The notes below the pieces were generated by a model. It searched no databases, was not told where the DNA came from, and worked only from the letters and a program-made list of their open reading frames with translations. Positions 1-12,400 of a stretch of 64,000 nucleotides of DNA are shown piece after piece; position 1 is the stretch's first letter, and each line of letters starts with the position of its first letter. The DNA comes from Megamerina dolium. Taxonomy: Eukaryota; Arthropoda; Insecta; Diptera; Megamerinidae. The position numbers were made by a program, and so were the translations under genes. The stretch is from assembly GCA_963854835.1 (NCBI GenBank), contig OY978525.1, positions 2,809,501 through 2,873,500 on the forward strand. The letters are read 5' to 3'.

Positions 1-27
1 CAAAAATATTTGTATGCACACACGCAC

Positions 28-691
28 CTTAACCGATTCCAAGATTTCCAATGGTTGTATTCCAGACAATTTCAATATACGCTCAATAAAACCAGCATCT
101 GAAATGTATTGCGATGCATTTTCGGCCGCCTGACAAAATACACCCTCGAATGTGTCGCGTGCCCATTGCAGTGTGTGTTCAATAGCATTGGGGAAATTCT
201 TTAGCGTACAAATTGGTATACTCTTCTCTGGTGGATCCTGTGACGAGCTGTATGATTCGGTGGCAAAGGGCACAATGACCTGCACGTTGCCCATTGTGCC
301 AAGGGTGCCCGATTCGACGAGCGGTATACGATTGAATACACATTTGCGATCCATATAAATGCGAGCATCAACATTGTCCAGAGCATTTGTAACACCATCC
401 AATTTGCCAAAGAACTCCTCCGAAAATACCTTCTCCGTCTCAGTGCCAACACGTAGTTCATAGGCCGTAACCTTAATGTCCGGGTTCATCTTTTTGATGG
501 CCGCAGAGGCAGTGGCTGCCTTCGGCTTCTGCACATCTTTGGGGCGGAACAAAAATTGTCGATTCAAATTCGATTTCTCGATGAGATCCATGTCGGTGAT
601 AACAATTTCACCGTTGCCAGCACCAACACCAATCATAGCAAAATTCTTCAACAGTTCACAACCAATGGCACCAGCGCCCACAATAAAATAT
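28..691 (-). CDS. Uba1: Uba1 coding exon 3 (ATP-binding half and catalytic cysteine)
   Basis: One nt plus 221 codons, from acceptor TTTGTAG (692) to donor AAG|GTGCGT (27-26). It contains [33 protein letters not shown], and the active-site cysteine codon at 210-208 in PICTLKNF. No start-to-stop ORF marks this exon, because its reading frame is bounded by splice sites and by the window edge. Confidence 0.95.
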
Positions 692-3600
692 CTACAAAGG
701 CAAAACGAAAAGTATGAAAATTTGTGGATAAATGCAATTACACTTGTATACTAACTTGGCATCGCCCAATTTTTGTTGGAAATTTTTGCCAAAAATGGCA
801 ATTTGCGCATCATAACGCGAACCAATCGGTTGAGCATCCGCCTCCTCGACACCATTGTCGGGCAAACACTCAATGGCATCATAGTAGAGCCACTGATAGA
901 CGGGTGTAAACTTTCCACTACAAGCTTTAAGCACCTCCTGTGCCACAAGACCACCCATTGCAGCATCCAATGGACACGTATTGCCAGCACATGTCTTTGC
1001 AAAAAGTAAAGTTGTCTTCTCGTTGATTTCAGCGTTTTCCGCCTTGCATTGTTGCAAAAATTGTTGAGCATCCTCTTCATTCCATGGGCGAGGCGCACTG
1101 CCATTCTGCTCTATATATTTACACAGCACTGCGAAGGCTGTGTGCAGTGTACTTGGATGGTCGAATTTCGCAAAATCGGAGACAATGAATTCTGGTTCTT
1201 TTTCGGCCACATCCAAGGGCTTGAAGCTCATTATTCTTGGCATCTTCACCTGTGTGGCAATGCCACCCGAAATGTACTCTCCAAATTTGCTCGTGTCACC
1301 AATACTAAATGTATACGGGCCGAGAACGGTGATTTTAATCGGTGCACAACCATTCAATTCGGTCATCCCTTGGACCTCGGAAAATGTCACACAATCACCA
1401 TCGTTGAGGCCGTGGCGTGTTTCATCCAAACATGTAATAACACCCTGCGAATCATGAGTGATGCTGGCAATCATTGTGGACACTGGTTGCGCTCCATCCT
1501 GATCGTACACTGTGAAATTTTCGCCAAAGTCACAGAATACCTTTGCAAAGAGACCACGCGTCTCGGCAATAATGAGCGCAATACCATTTTCATGAGCAAA
1601 TTTCGCAATGCGATGTTGTTCTGCATCATCCGATGCAGTCAATACTATTACACGGAATTGTCGCAAAAAATCCTCCGTCAATTCACCAGTGTATGAAGTC
1701 GTATGCACGTAATTATTTAATTCGGCCAGTTGATCGCACGATGCAACAGCACGATTTTTTCCAATATCAGCCTGTGTCAAATAGAATTGAGACGACAAAT
1801 CTCGAATCTGTGGGTACATGCGAAGAAAAGAAAATTCATTTCATTATATTGTTCAGTCACTATTCAAATTCTGAAAAAAGGGCAATGCAAACGTAAATTG
1901 ATACTAATGTGCTTTCGGAGCACTCTAGTTAAAACACATTGCAATATTAATGTTGTGCCATCATAATGAAGACACCTGCCGTTATGAAAAAATAACATGT
2001 CCCAAAAATCGGCATGGAAAGTATTTGAAGTCCCATTCAATCGAATGGTTGAACATAAACTGTGACCGACATTATTAAAATCCCTTTCAATATCCATTGA
2101 TCATTTAAAGGGTTAAGCAAATTAATAACTTTTTTTTGTCATTATTGAATTTTTTATTAATATTCTATCGTAAATATTTACAAACATATAGCTGAGCACA
2201 CGTATGCAAACAATGGTCAAAGGTGAAAGGATAAGCATGTAGAAAGAAAACCAACAAGGTTAAAATGGGACAATTATGGAAAATTACTCATGCAAATGGC
2301 AAATATAAATAACACTATTAGAAAAGGTGGGGAAAAAAGATGTGTTTACAAGGAAAAATAAATCAATTTTCTATAAGAAAATAAAACAAAACAAATTTGC
2401 TCATCCATAGCAGCAGTCATAAGCGAAATGCTTACAACTTAACCTCAACATAGAATTATACATATCACTTAGTAACCCACCAAATGCCTTCCTCTTCCCG
2501 CCCACAAATCAAAAAATACACATCCATATATGAAACACGAAAAATAAACTCATCCAAAATAATTGACAGCAGCACCAAGAGGAAAGAACAAAATAAAAAT
2601 GTAAAATTGTGTTTTTGAGGAAAAATAAAATGTCCCTCTCTGTGTTCTCATTTCTACCAGTCTATCAGTCAGAAGCAACTCTGCATTTGACTTGTTTTGG
2701 CGCATACTAATGGAGGGAAATTTCCCTCGTGTTCTCTATAACTGTCTCGCTCTAGCCTTCGCTTCAATTACTATTGTGTATCTGCTGCTGCTACTAGTGC
2801 TGCTACTGCAGCCGCTGTTTTCTTGACATGAATCATGCTTTTTTTACATATACCGTTTTTGTCAATTTCTTCAACTAATTTTCAACACATTTCATATTTC
2901 ACTTTTTCCCAATATATAAAAATCAAATTATTTGGTGTTTTGACCCCCCGCCCCCTGTAAATATTTTTGTTTAATACATGCAAAAGCTACTGTAATATGT
3001 AAATTGACAGCCGACCCAAGAGGTTAGAGTTCATAACACAAAATCACCACCACCGACCATCATGGATATTCAGCAATATTATGAAAAAAAAAAATCTTCG
3101 AAATTGTTACCTAATCTGTGAAATTGTATTTTAGAGAAAATAAAACAATCACCTTAATAGCAATGTTCTTGAATTTATATATGCAAATGTCTATGTGGCT
3201 AAACACGGAACTCGACCTCAGTCGCACTCGCGCAATATACTCATAATTTCTTTATATACATAATTCTTTTGTTTGATGAAAGTTTAACGATTTCATTGTT
3301 TTGCATGAGTAATACATTTAATGAGTTGGCAACATATAAATTTGAAATTTAACTTTTGTTAAAAAAAACAAAATTACTCGTAAAACCAAAGAAATGCGTT
3401 GCTAATGTGTTATGACTAAAACATAAATTTATGTACATCTAGCAACACATAATGGAAACAATAACATACAAAATCGGCAGTTACTGCTTCTACTCTGTCA
3501 TTGCAACAAAAGAAATATAGAAAATGCATAGCAAAATGCACACAACAAAAAAAAACAAAAGAGAAAGGGTAGGTAGAGCTTACAACGATTATTGATTTTT

Positions 3601-4983
3601 TCAATGATAGCACAACAAATCGAAAAATACACTCAGAATGGATATATGTATAATTTTCGTTGTAGCATGTAAATGTTGTATTTTTTCTTATAGCACACAA
3701 ACTCGCTCGCAATAAACTTTTCCATGTACATGCAGCATTTACCCAAATATTCGAACAAATTTTCATGCCTCACTCACCGTACAGTTTGCTTTGTCATGCA
3801 ACGTAATCGATTTCACACCACCCAATATGACATTCTTTGCTATCTCCAGTCCAAGTCCACCAAGTCCCGATAATAGAATATCAGAGTTTGCCATGCGACG
3901 CATAGCATCATGTCCGAGAACATACAATTGGCGCGAGTAGAGAGATTCATCAATGTCGTTGCCAGTGGCGGCAGCATTTGATGAGTTGCTGGCCATTTGT
4001 GTTGTTGTTGTTGTTCCTGCTACTGATGGTGTTTTATTATTAGTTGTATTGTTTGTGGTAGAAGTGACGGCAGCAGCAATTGCAATCGAAGAAGCGTTGG
4101 AGGAAACTGCTGTGCTTGGGGCTTTGTTGACTTTACTTGAATTTAAGAAATCAGTTTTTTCTCTGCTGCACGATGAATTCGAATTTCCGACTTGACCGCT
4201 TTCTTTCTTCACTACCGACGATGTACTAACGCCGCTCACACTTGCAGCCGACAAGAGTGAGCCACCAGTATTATCGCAACTCAACGAAACAGAACGATAT
4301 GGCGATACACTCTGCATGCCCGCAACAATAGTTGTTTCGCTCTGCATGTCAACGTCGTTTGTAGATTCACCTCTGTTTTCATTATTCTGCTTGTTGCCGC
4401 CGCCGTCGCCGCCAACGCAGCAGTCATTGTTGCTTGTAGAGGAGGTTGTACTGCTGCTATCGCTGCCGCTGCTACTGCTGGTATCTGAATCAAAAACTGC
4501 TGTCGTATTAGGAATTGCAATCATTTTTCGAATTTTGACAGCTGGTGGGTCTGTGCTTGATTCTTCCGCCATTGAATAGTTGCTGGCAAATCCTTCAACT
4601 TTACGAAAATAGTAAGCTTCTTTCACTGCTTCCAATAACGAATTTCCGACTTCACCGCTTTCTTTCTCCACTGCCGACGATGTACTAACGCCGCTTTTGC
4701 TTGCTGGCGACACGAGTGAGCAGGCAGATGTGTCAACGGTACTATCACAACTTAACGTAGCAGAACTAGACGGCAATGTACTGTTCTTTGCGAACCCAAT
4801 AGCTATCTCACTCTGCATGTCAACATCGTTTATGGCTTCATCTCTCCCTTCGCAACTTTGATGTGTGTTGCCGTTGTCATTACGACTGGAGCTTATATGC
4901 GTACCGGCGTCGACCGTAGACGGCCATATAGGCATCTTACGTTTTTTCGCAGCAGATGTTTCTTTGGTCGTTGATTCCGACAT
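28..4983 (-). CDS. Uba1: Ubiquitin-activating enzyme E1 (partial, C-terminus off window)
   Basis: E1 enzyme that adenylates ubiquitin, holds it as a thioester on a cysteine and passes it to E2 enzymes, in cytosol and nucleus. Three coding exons are visible: 4983-3778, 1807-756 and 691-28, joined by consensus GT/AG introns with matching phase, giving 974 residues. Seen in order: a 342-residue Ser/Thr-rich N-terminal extension; the inactive adenylation half starting [12 protein letters not shown] (residue 343) with a GLGGLG loop; the first catalytic-cysteine half-domain/four-helix region in exon 2; the active adenylation half with GAGAIG and DNVDAR; and the catalytic cysteine in [10 protein letters not shown] (codon 210-208, about residue 914). 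The ubiquitin-fold C-terminus would lie left of position 28, after a GTGCGT donor. The ATG at 4983 is preceded by an in-frame TGA 24 nt upstream. Human UBA1 has only about 50 residues before the first domain, so the extension is unusually long. Confidence 0.96.
756..1807 (-). CDS. Uba1: Uba1 coding exon 2 (half-domain and four-helix region)
   Basis: 350 codons plus 2 nt. The acceptor CCCACAG is at 1808; the donor is AA|GTTAGT, with GT at 755-754. It begins [11 protein letters not shown] and runs through [16 protein letters not shown], both strongly E1-like, to ...KLGDAK. A Met-start reading (MYPQIRD...) is only read-through of the intron. Confidence 0.95.
1808..3777 (-). other. Uba1 intron 1
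   Basis: A 1,970-bp intron between E1 exons. It is AT-rich with poly-A/T tracts and holds no recognisable gene or repeat. Short minus-strand ORFs at 3416-3766 and 1864-2097 show no family signature. Confidence 0.85.
3778..4983 (-). CDS. Uba1: Uba1 coding exon 1 (duplicated N-terminal extension plus start of adenylation domain)
   Basis: 402 codons ending ...DKANCT before donor GTGAGT at 3777. Residues 1-342 are low-complexity and consist largely of two copies of one unit: [19 protein letters not shown](E/Q)VGNS and a (K)(K/I)RKM stretch each occur twice. A KKRK cluster close to the start resembles the nuclear localisation signal of the human UBA1a isoform. The second copy contains an internal ATG at 4572-4570 in the same local context (TATTCAATG) as the first. 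Confidence 0.93.
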
Positions 4984-6200
4984 TGAATAGCAGTTGGATT
5001 CCCCTCAAGTCAACACCGCGAACCAATTTTAAACGTTTCCAAGGACAAAAATGCAGACAATAATGTACATTAAATCCTCCTTGTCGTATGGCACAGAATC
5101 ACACACACACAAACAGTTGTAGAGATATGTCGGAAGATAAATTAGTTAACCAAATGGAAGCTTCGTTCGGGGGTGGGAAACTGTAAATATATAAAACTAT
5201 CAATATATCTGTCAATTCATTAAATTTCACAATCGAACTAAATTTTGCAAAAAGCACACGTTCACTGGTTCAAACCGTACGATACACTATACGTATGTAT
5301 TTATGTATATTCCAAAGAAAATGCGTTCTTCTCGATTGCCATCACACACTAAACCAACCGATTGTCGCCGCCAGCGCCGCTGCTAACGTTTCCCACACGC
5401 ACTTTCGTTGTTCTCTAGCACGACTCGCGACTCTGTGAAATCATACACACGCACATACAATACAATCCCCTAGCACTTACTTTTTTTCGTTACTATTTTC
5501 CTTCTTGGTGAGCGGAATATTTCAATTCAATTTCATTTATTTCTAATTTTCAACACCTTTCTGCGCAATATTTTTTTCAGAATCTTTGCGTAATTTTAGC
5601 TGCAATATCACTAAAATAGACTATCGACAATTCGATTCTTCCACAACTATATTCAACCACAAGAAACAGAATGAATGAGAAGAATGAATGACAGCGAACT
5701 CGCGAAATTTCTTATGCTGCTGCTGACGCCGTCGTCGACAGCGTTTCGTCAAAAAATGTGCAAACTGTGAGCACAGAAAGGGATGCCAAATAACAAAAGT
5801 AAAAGTGACGGGTATCAAAATCGTTTGCACTCTTTCTTGTCAATGATTATGAGCATGGAGTTAAAAAGAGATGCCTATTGTTTTGATTTCGATAAATTTA
5901 ACATTCATTGTTTGATTTCCTACATGGTGCAGAATAATACCGCCATTATTTTAAATACAATTTCAAATTTATTTATATTTTTTATTTTTTATTCAAATAA
6001 AGCAATAAGCATTTAATAAGTCAATAACTAATAAGCTATCTTAGTTGTAATGAAAATATATGTATGTACATAAGAAGGCATTTTCCTTTTTGTTTAATGC
6101 TTCCCATGGTTTCCATTCAAAATCGTCATATTTAAACTAACATGCTTTAATAAAAAATTTAATTAGTTATTTGTGAAATATACAATTTAACAAAACGATC
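4984..6200. other. Uba1 5' leader/promoter region and Klp54D 3' flank
   Basis: Intergenic between two same-strand genes. The Uba1 leader and promoter must lie here (minus strand), but I cannot place a start site. The 25 bp before the Uba1 ATG resemble the sequence before the internal duplicated ATG. On the Klp54D side only an ATTAAA-type poly(A) variant near 6143-6150 (minus) follows the stop; a canonical AATAAA is further off near 5970. No other gene seen. Confidence 0.5.
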
Positions 6201-6422
6201 TTACTCAGGCAAATAACCAGAATGTTCCATACGTGGGTCGCCATCTGGCATATTTGCAGTTTTGCTGCGTGTTTCTGGAATGTTATGGAACGCATTTGCT
6301 ACTTGTAAAATATTTTTGGCAATACGTTTCACATCGATTTTATGCTGTACTTCATCTGAACGTTTTTCTTTGTTTTCGGAAATACGCCCCTCTAAAGCAA
6401 CAGACCCAACAGACGATTGCTG
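6201..6422 (-). CDS. Klp54D: Klp54D terminal coding exon 9
   Basis: 73 codons and TAA (6203-6201), QQSSVGSVALEGR to MEHSGYLPE. The reading frame continues in phase from exon 8. The acceptor region reads CCCTAGCAGCAA, so two AGs three bases apart could give a one-glutamine difference. Confidence 0.86.
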   Translation of the reverse strand, partial: QQSSVGSVALEGRISENKEKRSDEVQHKIDVKRIAKNILQVANAFHNIPETRSKTANMPDGDPRMEHSGYLPE

Positions 6423-9400
6423 CTAGGGAAAAAATAGTTTCAATTTAACGGAATAAAAAATGTACAGAAAAACGATTAAAATTGTGACAATTACAAACGT
6501 ACTGCATTTATTTCAACATCTTGTGGATTGGTCCATATTTCCGTTCCCGCTGTTTCTCTGCCAGAGCTTGGAGACAAAGCGGGACGTGCTTGTATTAATG
6601 GCGAACGCACACAGACCCTTAAAACAAGTATGATTAGTTTTAAAATACAACCGTTTATTATATGCAAAATTCTCTTTCAATTCTGTATAAAATTACAATC
6701 TATTTCAATTCACTAAATGGTCAAATCAACTATGTAAGTAGTTAGGTACATAAAAAATACAATACAAATCACAAAGCTAAGAAAAATATAGCATTAAAAA
6801 AATTAAATGTAAACAATTTTGTGCGTTTCCGTTGTTTCTAATGTGATCTATCTAACCGATCAATGTTTGGAATTTTTATTTGCCTCTGGCTCATTGTTCA
6901 TCATCTCGTGTCTCGATCTAGAACCAGAAGAGATAGAGAGAGAGAGAGAGAGTGAGTGAGTGAGAACAATGAGCTCAAAGGAAATGGTCTTAAACTATAT
7001 GTACAGGTAGCGAAAAATAACACACAATCAACGCTCTCAATATAATACTCACTTGTTAACATCTTCTAGCTTTTTAAGCAATCGTTCGTTCTCACGGCAC
7101 ACTATCTCTTGATCCCTGAGTATAGTTTCGCGCACTGTAAACATATGATTGTTCTCCTGTCGCAATGCTTCATTCTCTTGCATATACAATTTCACCAGCT
7201 CAGCCAATTCACGTCCATCCAATTCAGCCAACCTTTCCAAATCAACTTTAGGCACAACCGCATTTCCATCACTGCTGGCGACACGTTCTATATGCAGATC
7301 GAGCAACTCATCACCTTGCAAGCCAGCAGCCTTAATCGATTCATGATGCAAATTAAGAGCTGCTTTGAGATGTTCATTCTCCATTTGCAGCACATTCACA
7401 TCCCTCTTGAGACTGACAATTAGAGCCTCACGTGGATCCATCATTATCACCGGTTTAGTACGTATGCGTTTGGCTCGCGAAGCATAACGCAGCGTATTCA
7501 ATGTCTCCGCATGATTGTATTGTGCTGGTGAAACGCAGGCAATCATTAGTGTCACTCCATTACCGGCCAAGCTATCGGCGAGTAATTTTGTCAACTGACT
7601 ATCACGATAGGGTATGTGTCCGAAACGTTTTTTCGAATCACTTAGCGAGGCAATGCAGTACCCTAAATGAAAATATATACAGACGAAATGTAGTAATCGA
7701 ATTTTGAAAATGAACGCCAGTCTAATTTACCTAATACCATTAGACTTTTATTGATATTATTTGCCTCTTCCAAAGTTTTACCCTCACTCAGCGTCTTCTT
7801 AGTGAGCTCACTTCCGGCAAGATCGACAAAATTGATTTTGCCATGTTTCGAGAGAAATACACCACCATCGGTTTGTTGTTCCGATATAATGTGTACGGTT
7901 AAAATTGTATGAGAGCGGGATGAATGATCGTTCATCGCATGTGAGCCAACAGCGCGATTTCGCATGCCTACGAAGAAATCATAAAGGAAAAATAAGGGGT
8001 CAATACGAAGGCATACACTTTGTCAAAGGCAGCAAACGTCTCTGGAAGCACATAGAATCTTATTTCAGACATAGCAAGAGGGCTCTACCAGTACTTTGGT
8101 TCACCGTTTGATTGGAAGCCCCGTGAAAGCAGCAGAAAAAAACGTTTAGGGTCTTATCGAATATGATAGCGCACGATTGGTTTTACAATAAATAATCACA
8201 TTATTCAAAGCCATTTTGATTTTACTTATATATTTATTTTACATTGATATCAAGAAGCTAAAATTGTCGGCCTATAAAAAAATAAAATTACATTGACATT
8301 TCAACGACCTTCATTTTCGTAAAGCCAGCAAACAAACGAAATCAATAAAATGTCTTTTGAAAAAAAATAATCATTTCAATTTAAATGCAAAAATCGATTT
8401 TAATATTTAAATATGAAATGCAAAACAACGACGCCGACAAACACTGCAAAGTTCAATTAGGATAATAGCGAACTTAGTTGCATGCGAGTTGCATAGGATA
8501 TTTTTTCAACTCCCATACTCTAACCCTTACGTTCTCTCGTATATATCTATGGGTGACTACGACAATAAAGCAATTTGCATTGTGTTGGCAGCAAACTAAT
8601 TAAGGAAGAGTGACATTTTGAAAAAATATTTTGCCTATATCTACGTACTCACCCTCTTCCAGCACAGCCAACAAGTCGTCCAACTCCTCACAGTCAATAG
8701 TAAATAGATTTTCCACAAAGAAACCACCCGACTTTTTAGACCAACGTACTGCCAATGGTTTACGCGCTGAACCTGGATTTAATAAATCAATTACCTGCAA
8801 AGTTGTAAAATTGTCAAACAATGTTGAAATTTCATTACGAATATATGTATGGCTTTACGTCAAAGCCTTTGTGGCTTTATACAATTGTAGGTATCACAAA
8901 AATAAACAAATCATTTAAAATTCTATGCAAATAATGAATAACTATATATATCAAATATAGCGCAATAAAACGCAATATGTTTATACATACAATAGAATAA
9001 GTGAACATAGCAGTTCAGTGAGTAGAAATGTTGTTTGTATGGCCCTATCAATTTTTTATTCCTTTTTTAATCACGATAATTTAAAAAAGAATAAAATGCT
9101 TTTAAGAGCAATGCAATGCCATGTTGCCACATGAATATTACTTCAGTGAGAGTATAATTCATATCGGTAATGCTATTCCAATTCAAAAGTGATTTGTTTA
9201 AATTTTCGCTAAAACGTGTCTACACGACAGTTTCATTTTCATATGTCAACGGACAGCAGCCAACAGAAAAACATGTTAGTTTCAATTATGTTGGGTTTTC
9301 AAAATGATTTATTTTAGTAATGGAAAAATGGATCTGTTTTTTTAAGTTGGTACATCTGTTGTTGATATTCCCTCTAAATCTTAGAGTAATAGCTTGACAT

Positions 9401-12400
9401 TTGCAAATAAAACTCCAATTAGAACAATGGGAGCGCCACACGGTGGTTATTTCGGCAACTTTTTGATCAAGGTGGTATATTGAAATTTTTTATGAAAATG
9501 TGAAATAAATAAAAGTAAAAACACGATTTCACGGCTTTATTTTATCTACAAGTGTTGACAGAAAATGTAATAGAATGCAAAATAATCCAACTTCATAATA
9601 GCAATTTTGCACGATTTTCACTGAAAATTCAATTTGAATTCAACTTTTACTTGTGTTTTTTATGTAACGATAAAATTATTTCAAACTATTTTTCACGCAA
9701 ACTTTTATAAGACTAACTTTTTATTGCTACAATTTCAAATTTGTTGTTGTTTGAAATGCAAAATAAAAAAATTAACTCTAAAATGAACACGCTCGCCTAT
9801 CAGATCGATATTTCATTATCAATGTGTGCTGTCAATGTTTGTCTGTTTTTTACTCTATCGTCAATGTTCGATGCTTGTCAGCAAAAAAGATTGTAGTGAA
9901 TCGTTGATTCCGTTATGTTGGTCTATGTTAATTTTTCAATACCACAATAATGGCATTAGTTTGGCAGCAAATATTGACAATGAAATATCGGCATATAGCA
10001 ATAGCGTCAATCTTACTAGCAATTTCTTGTAAGCACCCGACCACCCAGTTTTTTTTTGTTACAATTTAGTCTCTCGTTAATGTTTGATGCTCTATTTCAC
10101 GATCAAAGTTTTGCAACCCCATATTTTTTGAAGGTTCGTTTCATCAGCAAACAAATTTGAAATGAATTCTTTGTGCCTTTCTTTTGCTCAGTGTTCATTT
10201 CTTAATTCAACAAGAATCTCATTACTTTAACAGCAAATATTGACAATGCAATATCAGCATATAGCGATCACGTAAATCTTACTAGCGCTCTCTTGTGGCC
10301 ATCCAACAAATTAAATTGGAAGAAATTTTGAATAGCATGTCAAACAATTGGCAACGCTGTCATTGTCATCCTCATCAATCAAACGACAAATATGGTATCT
10401 AATGGCGAAGGACGGCTATTTCCGTTAGTTATGTGTAGGTGTGTGCGTGTTTAAACAATGTTTACACTTATTGCATTATTATTATTATTGTAATGCAGTC
10501 AACAACTACAAAAATGTCAACATTTATAAATTTTCCAAATAGTGCATATACTCGTCTGTACATCACTTGGAAAGGCGGAAAAAACGATGAAGAACTAACA
10601 ATACGACACTTTTCGAATGAGCACTTTTAATAATGGTGAGAATATGGCGTGGTTTGCATTTTTTTATTTTTTTTTATTTAAATTCAATTATACAACCTTG
10701 TCATGTACAGGTTTAATTTAAATTACTCAACCCCACAATAAAACAAAATTATAATGTCCGACGGGTTGGAGTAATCACATAAATGGATTTTTGGTTGCTA
10801 ATTTCAAATCCGTGGTCGGATTTTCCAAAGGTTTCAGGTTTCTTTAGAACCTCAAAAAAATACAAAAGAATCCAAAACATTTTATTTTTGTTGTTAGAAA
10901 GGTAGCTAAGTGTGGTGGGAGAAATCCGGCATTCGCAATTTCATCAATATTCGAATTCGAAAATGTACTCGGCGAGTCTATAAAATGTTGTTAATCTGGT
11001 CTGTCGGGAGGTCAGACATTTTTTTTTTTTGCAATTTTTTACTGCGACAAGCCCACAACAAAAAATGTAGGTTTTCCGACGATTTTGGTTATGAATTCGT
11101 GGTCATATTCCCGCCCCGAAGGGTTTTTGGCCGAGCTTCTCTTCCATTACTGTTGTGCGTGTTAAATTTGGAAAAGTATTAGAAGGGAACTACTTAATTT
11201 AGCTGGTTCCGAACGTTAGAACTCTCGCGACATCACTTTTTTGAGCTTTATCACAGAGTTCTTTTAGTAGCTTTTCAATGGCAAATTATTAGTGCCGGAA
11301 GAATTGCCAACTACTTCCCGACAGGTGGATACCGTTCGAAAGAAAAATTGTTTCGATATCAAATTTGTTATGCTACAGCCGGGGATTGAACCCACGACCT
11401 ACAGAACAGAAGATCAATACACTAACTACTGAGCTACGTTTCTAACCTCAAAAAACTAGTAAAAATTGGCGAGATTGTGAACAAAATTCACGCTTGGAAT
11501 TATTCAATCTGTAGTTATAGTTAAATTCAAAGTTCTAACGTAAATTTAGTATCGACTTCTTGACAGACATTTGTATGGGGAATTTTTTTTGTTTTGCTTA
11601 CCCGTTCATTGTATATTTCCAAAAATGAAGCTTTCAATACAAAATTAAAATCTTTGCGATTTTTAATCAGATGGAAGAGGTATACAAATGACCGAAAGAT
11701 TAGACCATGTCGTGCATCATCTAAATTCGGTTTACCAATAAACTGAGAATGTGCAAAAGCATTAAATTGGGATTAGAAAAAGAATTACAAAAGCAGAGTA
11801 TCAGATCTCACCAAATCAGGTGGACCCGTTAATGTGTGCGTTTTCCCCGAGCCCGTTTGACCATAACAAAATGCTGTACAACTAAATCCCTCGATGCCCA
11901 TTTCAATGATACGTTTAATGCCCGAATAGTCCAGAATATCATCTTGTGTTGCGCCCGGCTCAAAAACGACATTGTAAGTGAAGACATGCAAACTTTCGCG
12001 ATTATGTGAACGACGATTTGCAGTGTCATTACCTTCAATCTATGTATGTACAAGAAAATGCAAATCAAAGAATTAAATGTAGTATATTTCCATATAAAAT
12101 TCTAATTTCGCAATATGTAATAAAAATGTCTTACAATGATTTGTCCATTCCCGGGAAATTGTAACATCATGCTATGTCGATCGCGTTTTTCCTTTTCATT
12201 CAGCGGTCGCACACGTACAACAACATTAATATTATCCTCTGGGGTGGAGGGTTCACTGCCTGTGGATTTTGAAGCGACAATTTCCAAGGTGTCAGCACTG
12301 CCAATTCTGCAAAGAATAGAAAGAAATTAAAAAAAATGCGCCATTTCAATTTCCAATGAATATATGTATATGTAAACAATAAATCACCGCTTAAATTCTC

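Noticed and set aside
1049..1696. 215-aa plus-strand ORF
   Set aside because: Antisense shadow of Uba1 exon 2, with no family similarity.
3416..3766. 116-aa minus-strand ORF upstream of Uba1 exon 2
   Set aside because: Lies in intron 1 just after the donor site, is Phe/Cys-rich with no domain, and its composition is that of random AT-rich DNA.
12102..12287. Apparent start of a kinesin ORF at 12287
   Set aside because: The 'M' is a TTG codon; the reading frame stays open to a splice acceptor at 12307 and continues in phase to an upstream exon at 28753-29030.
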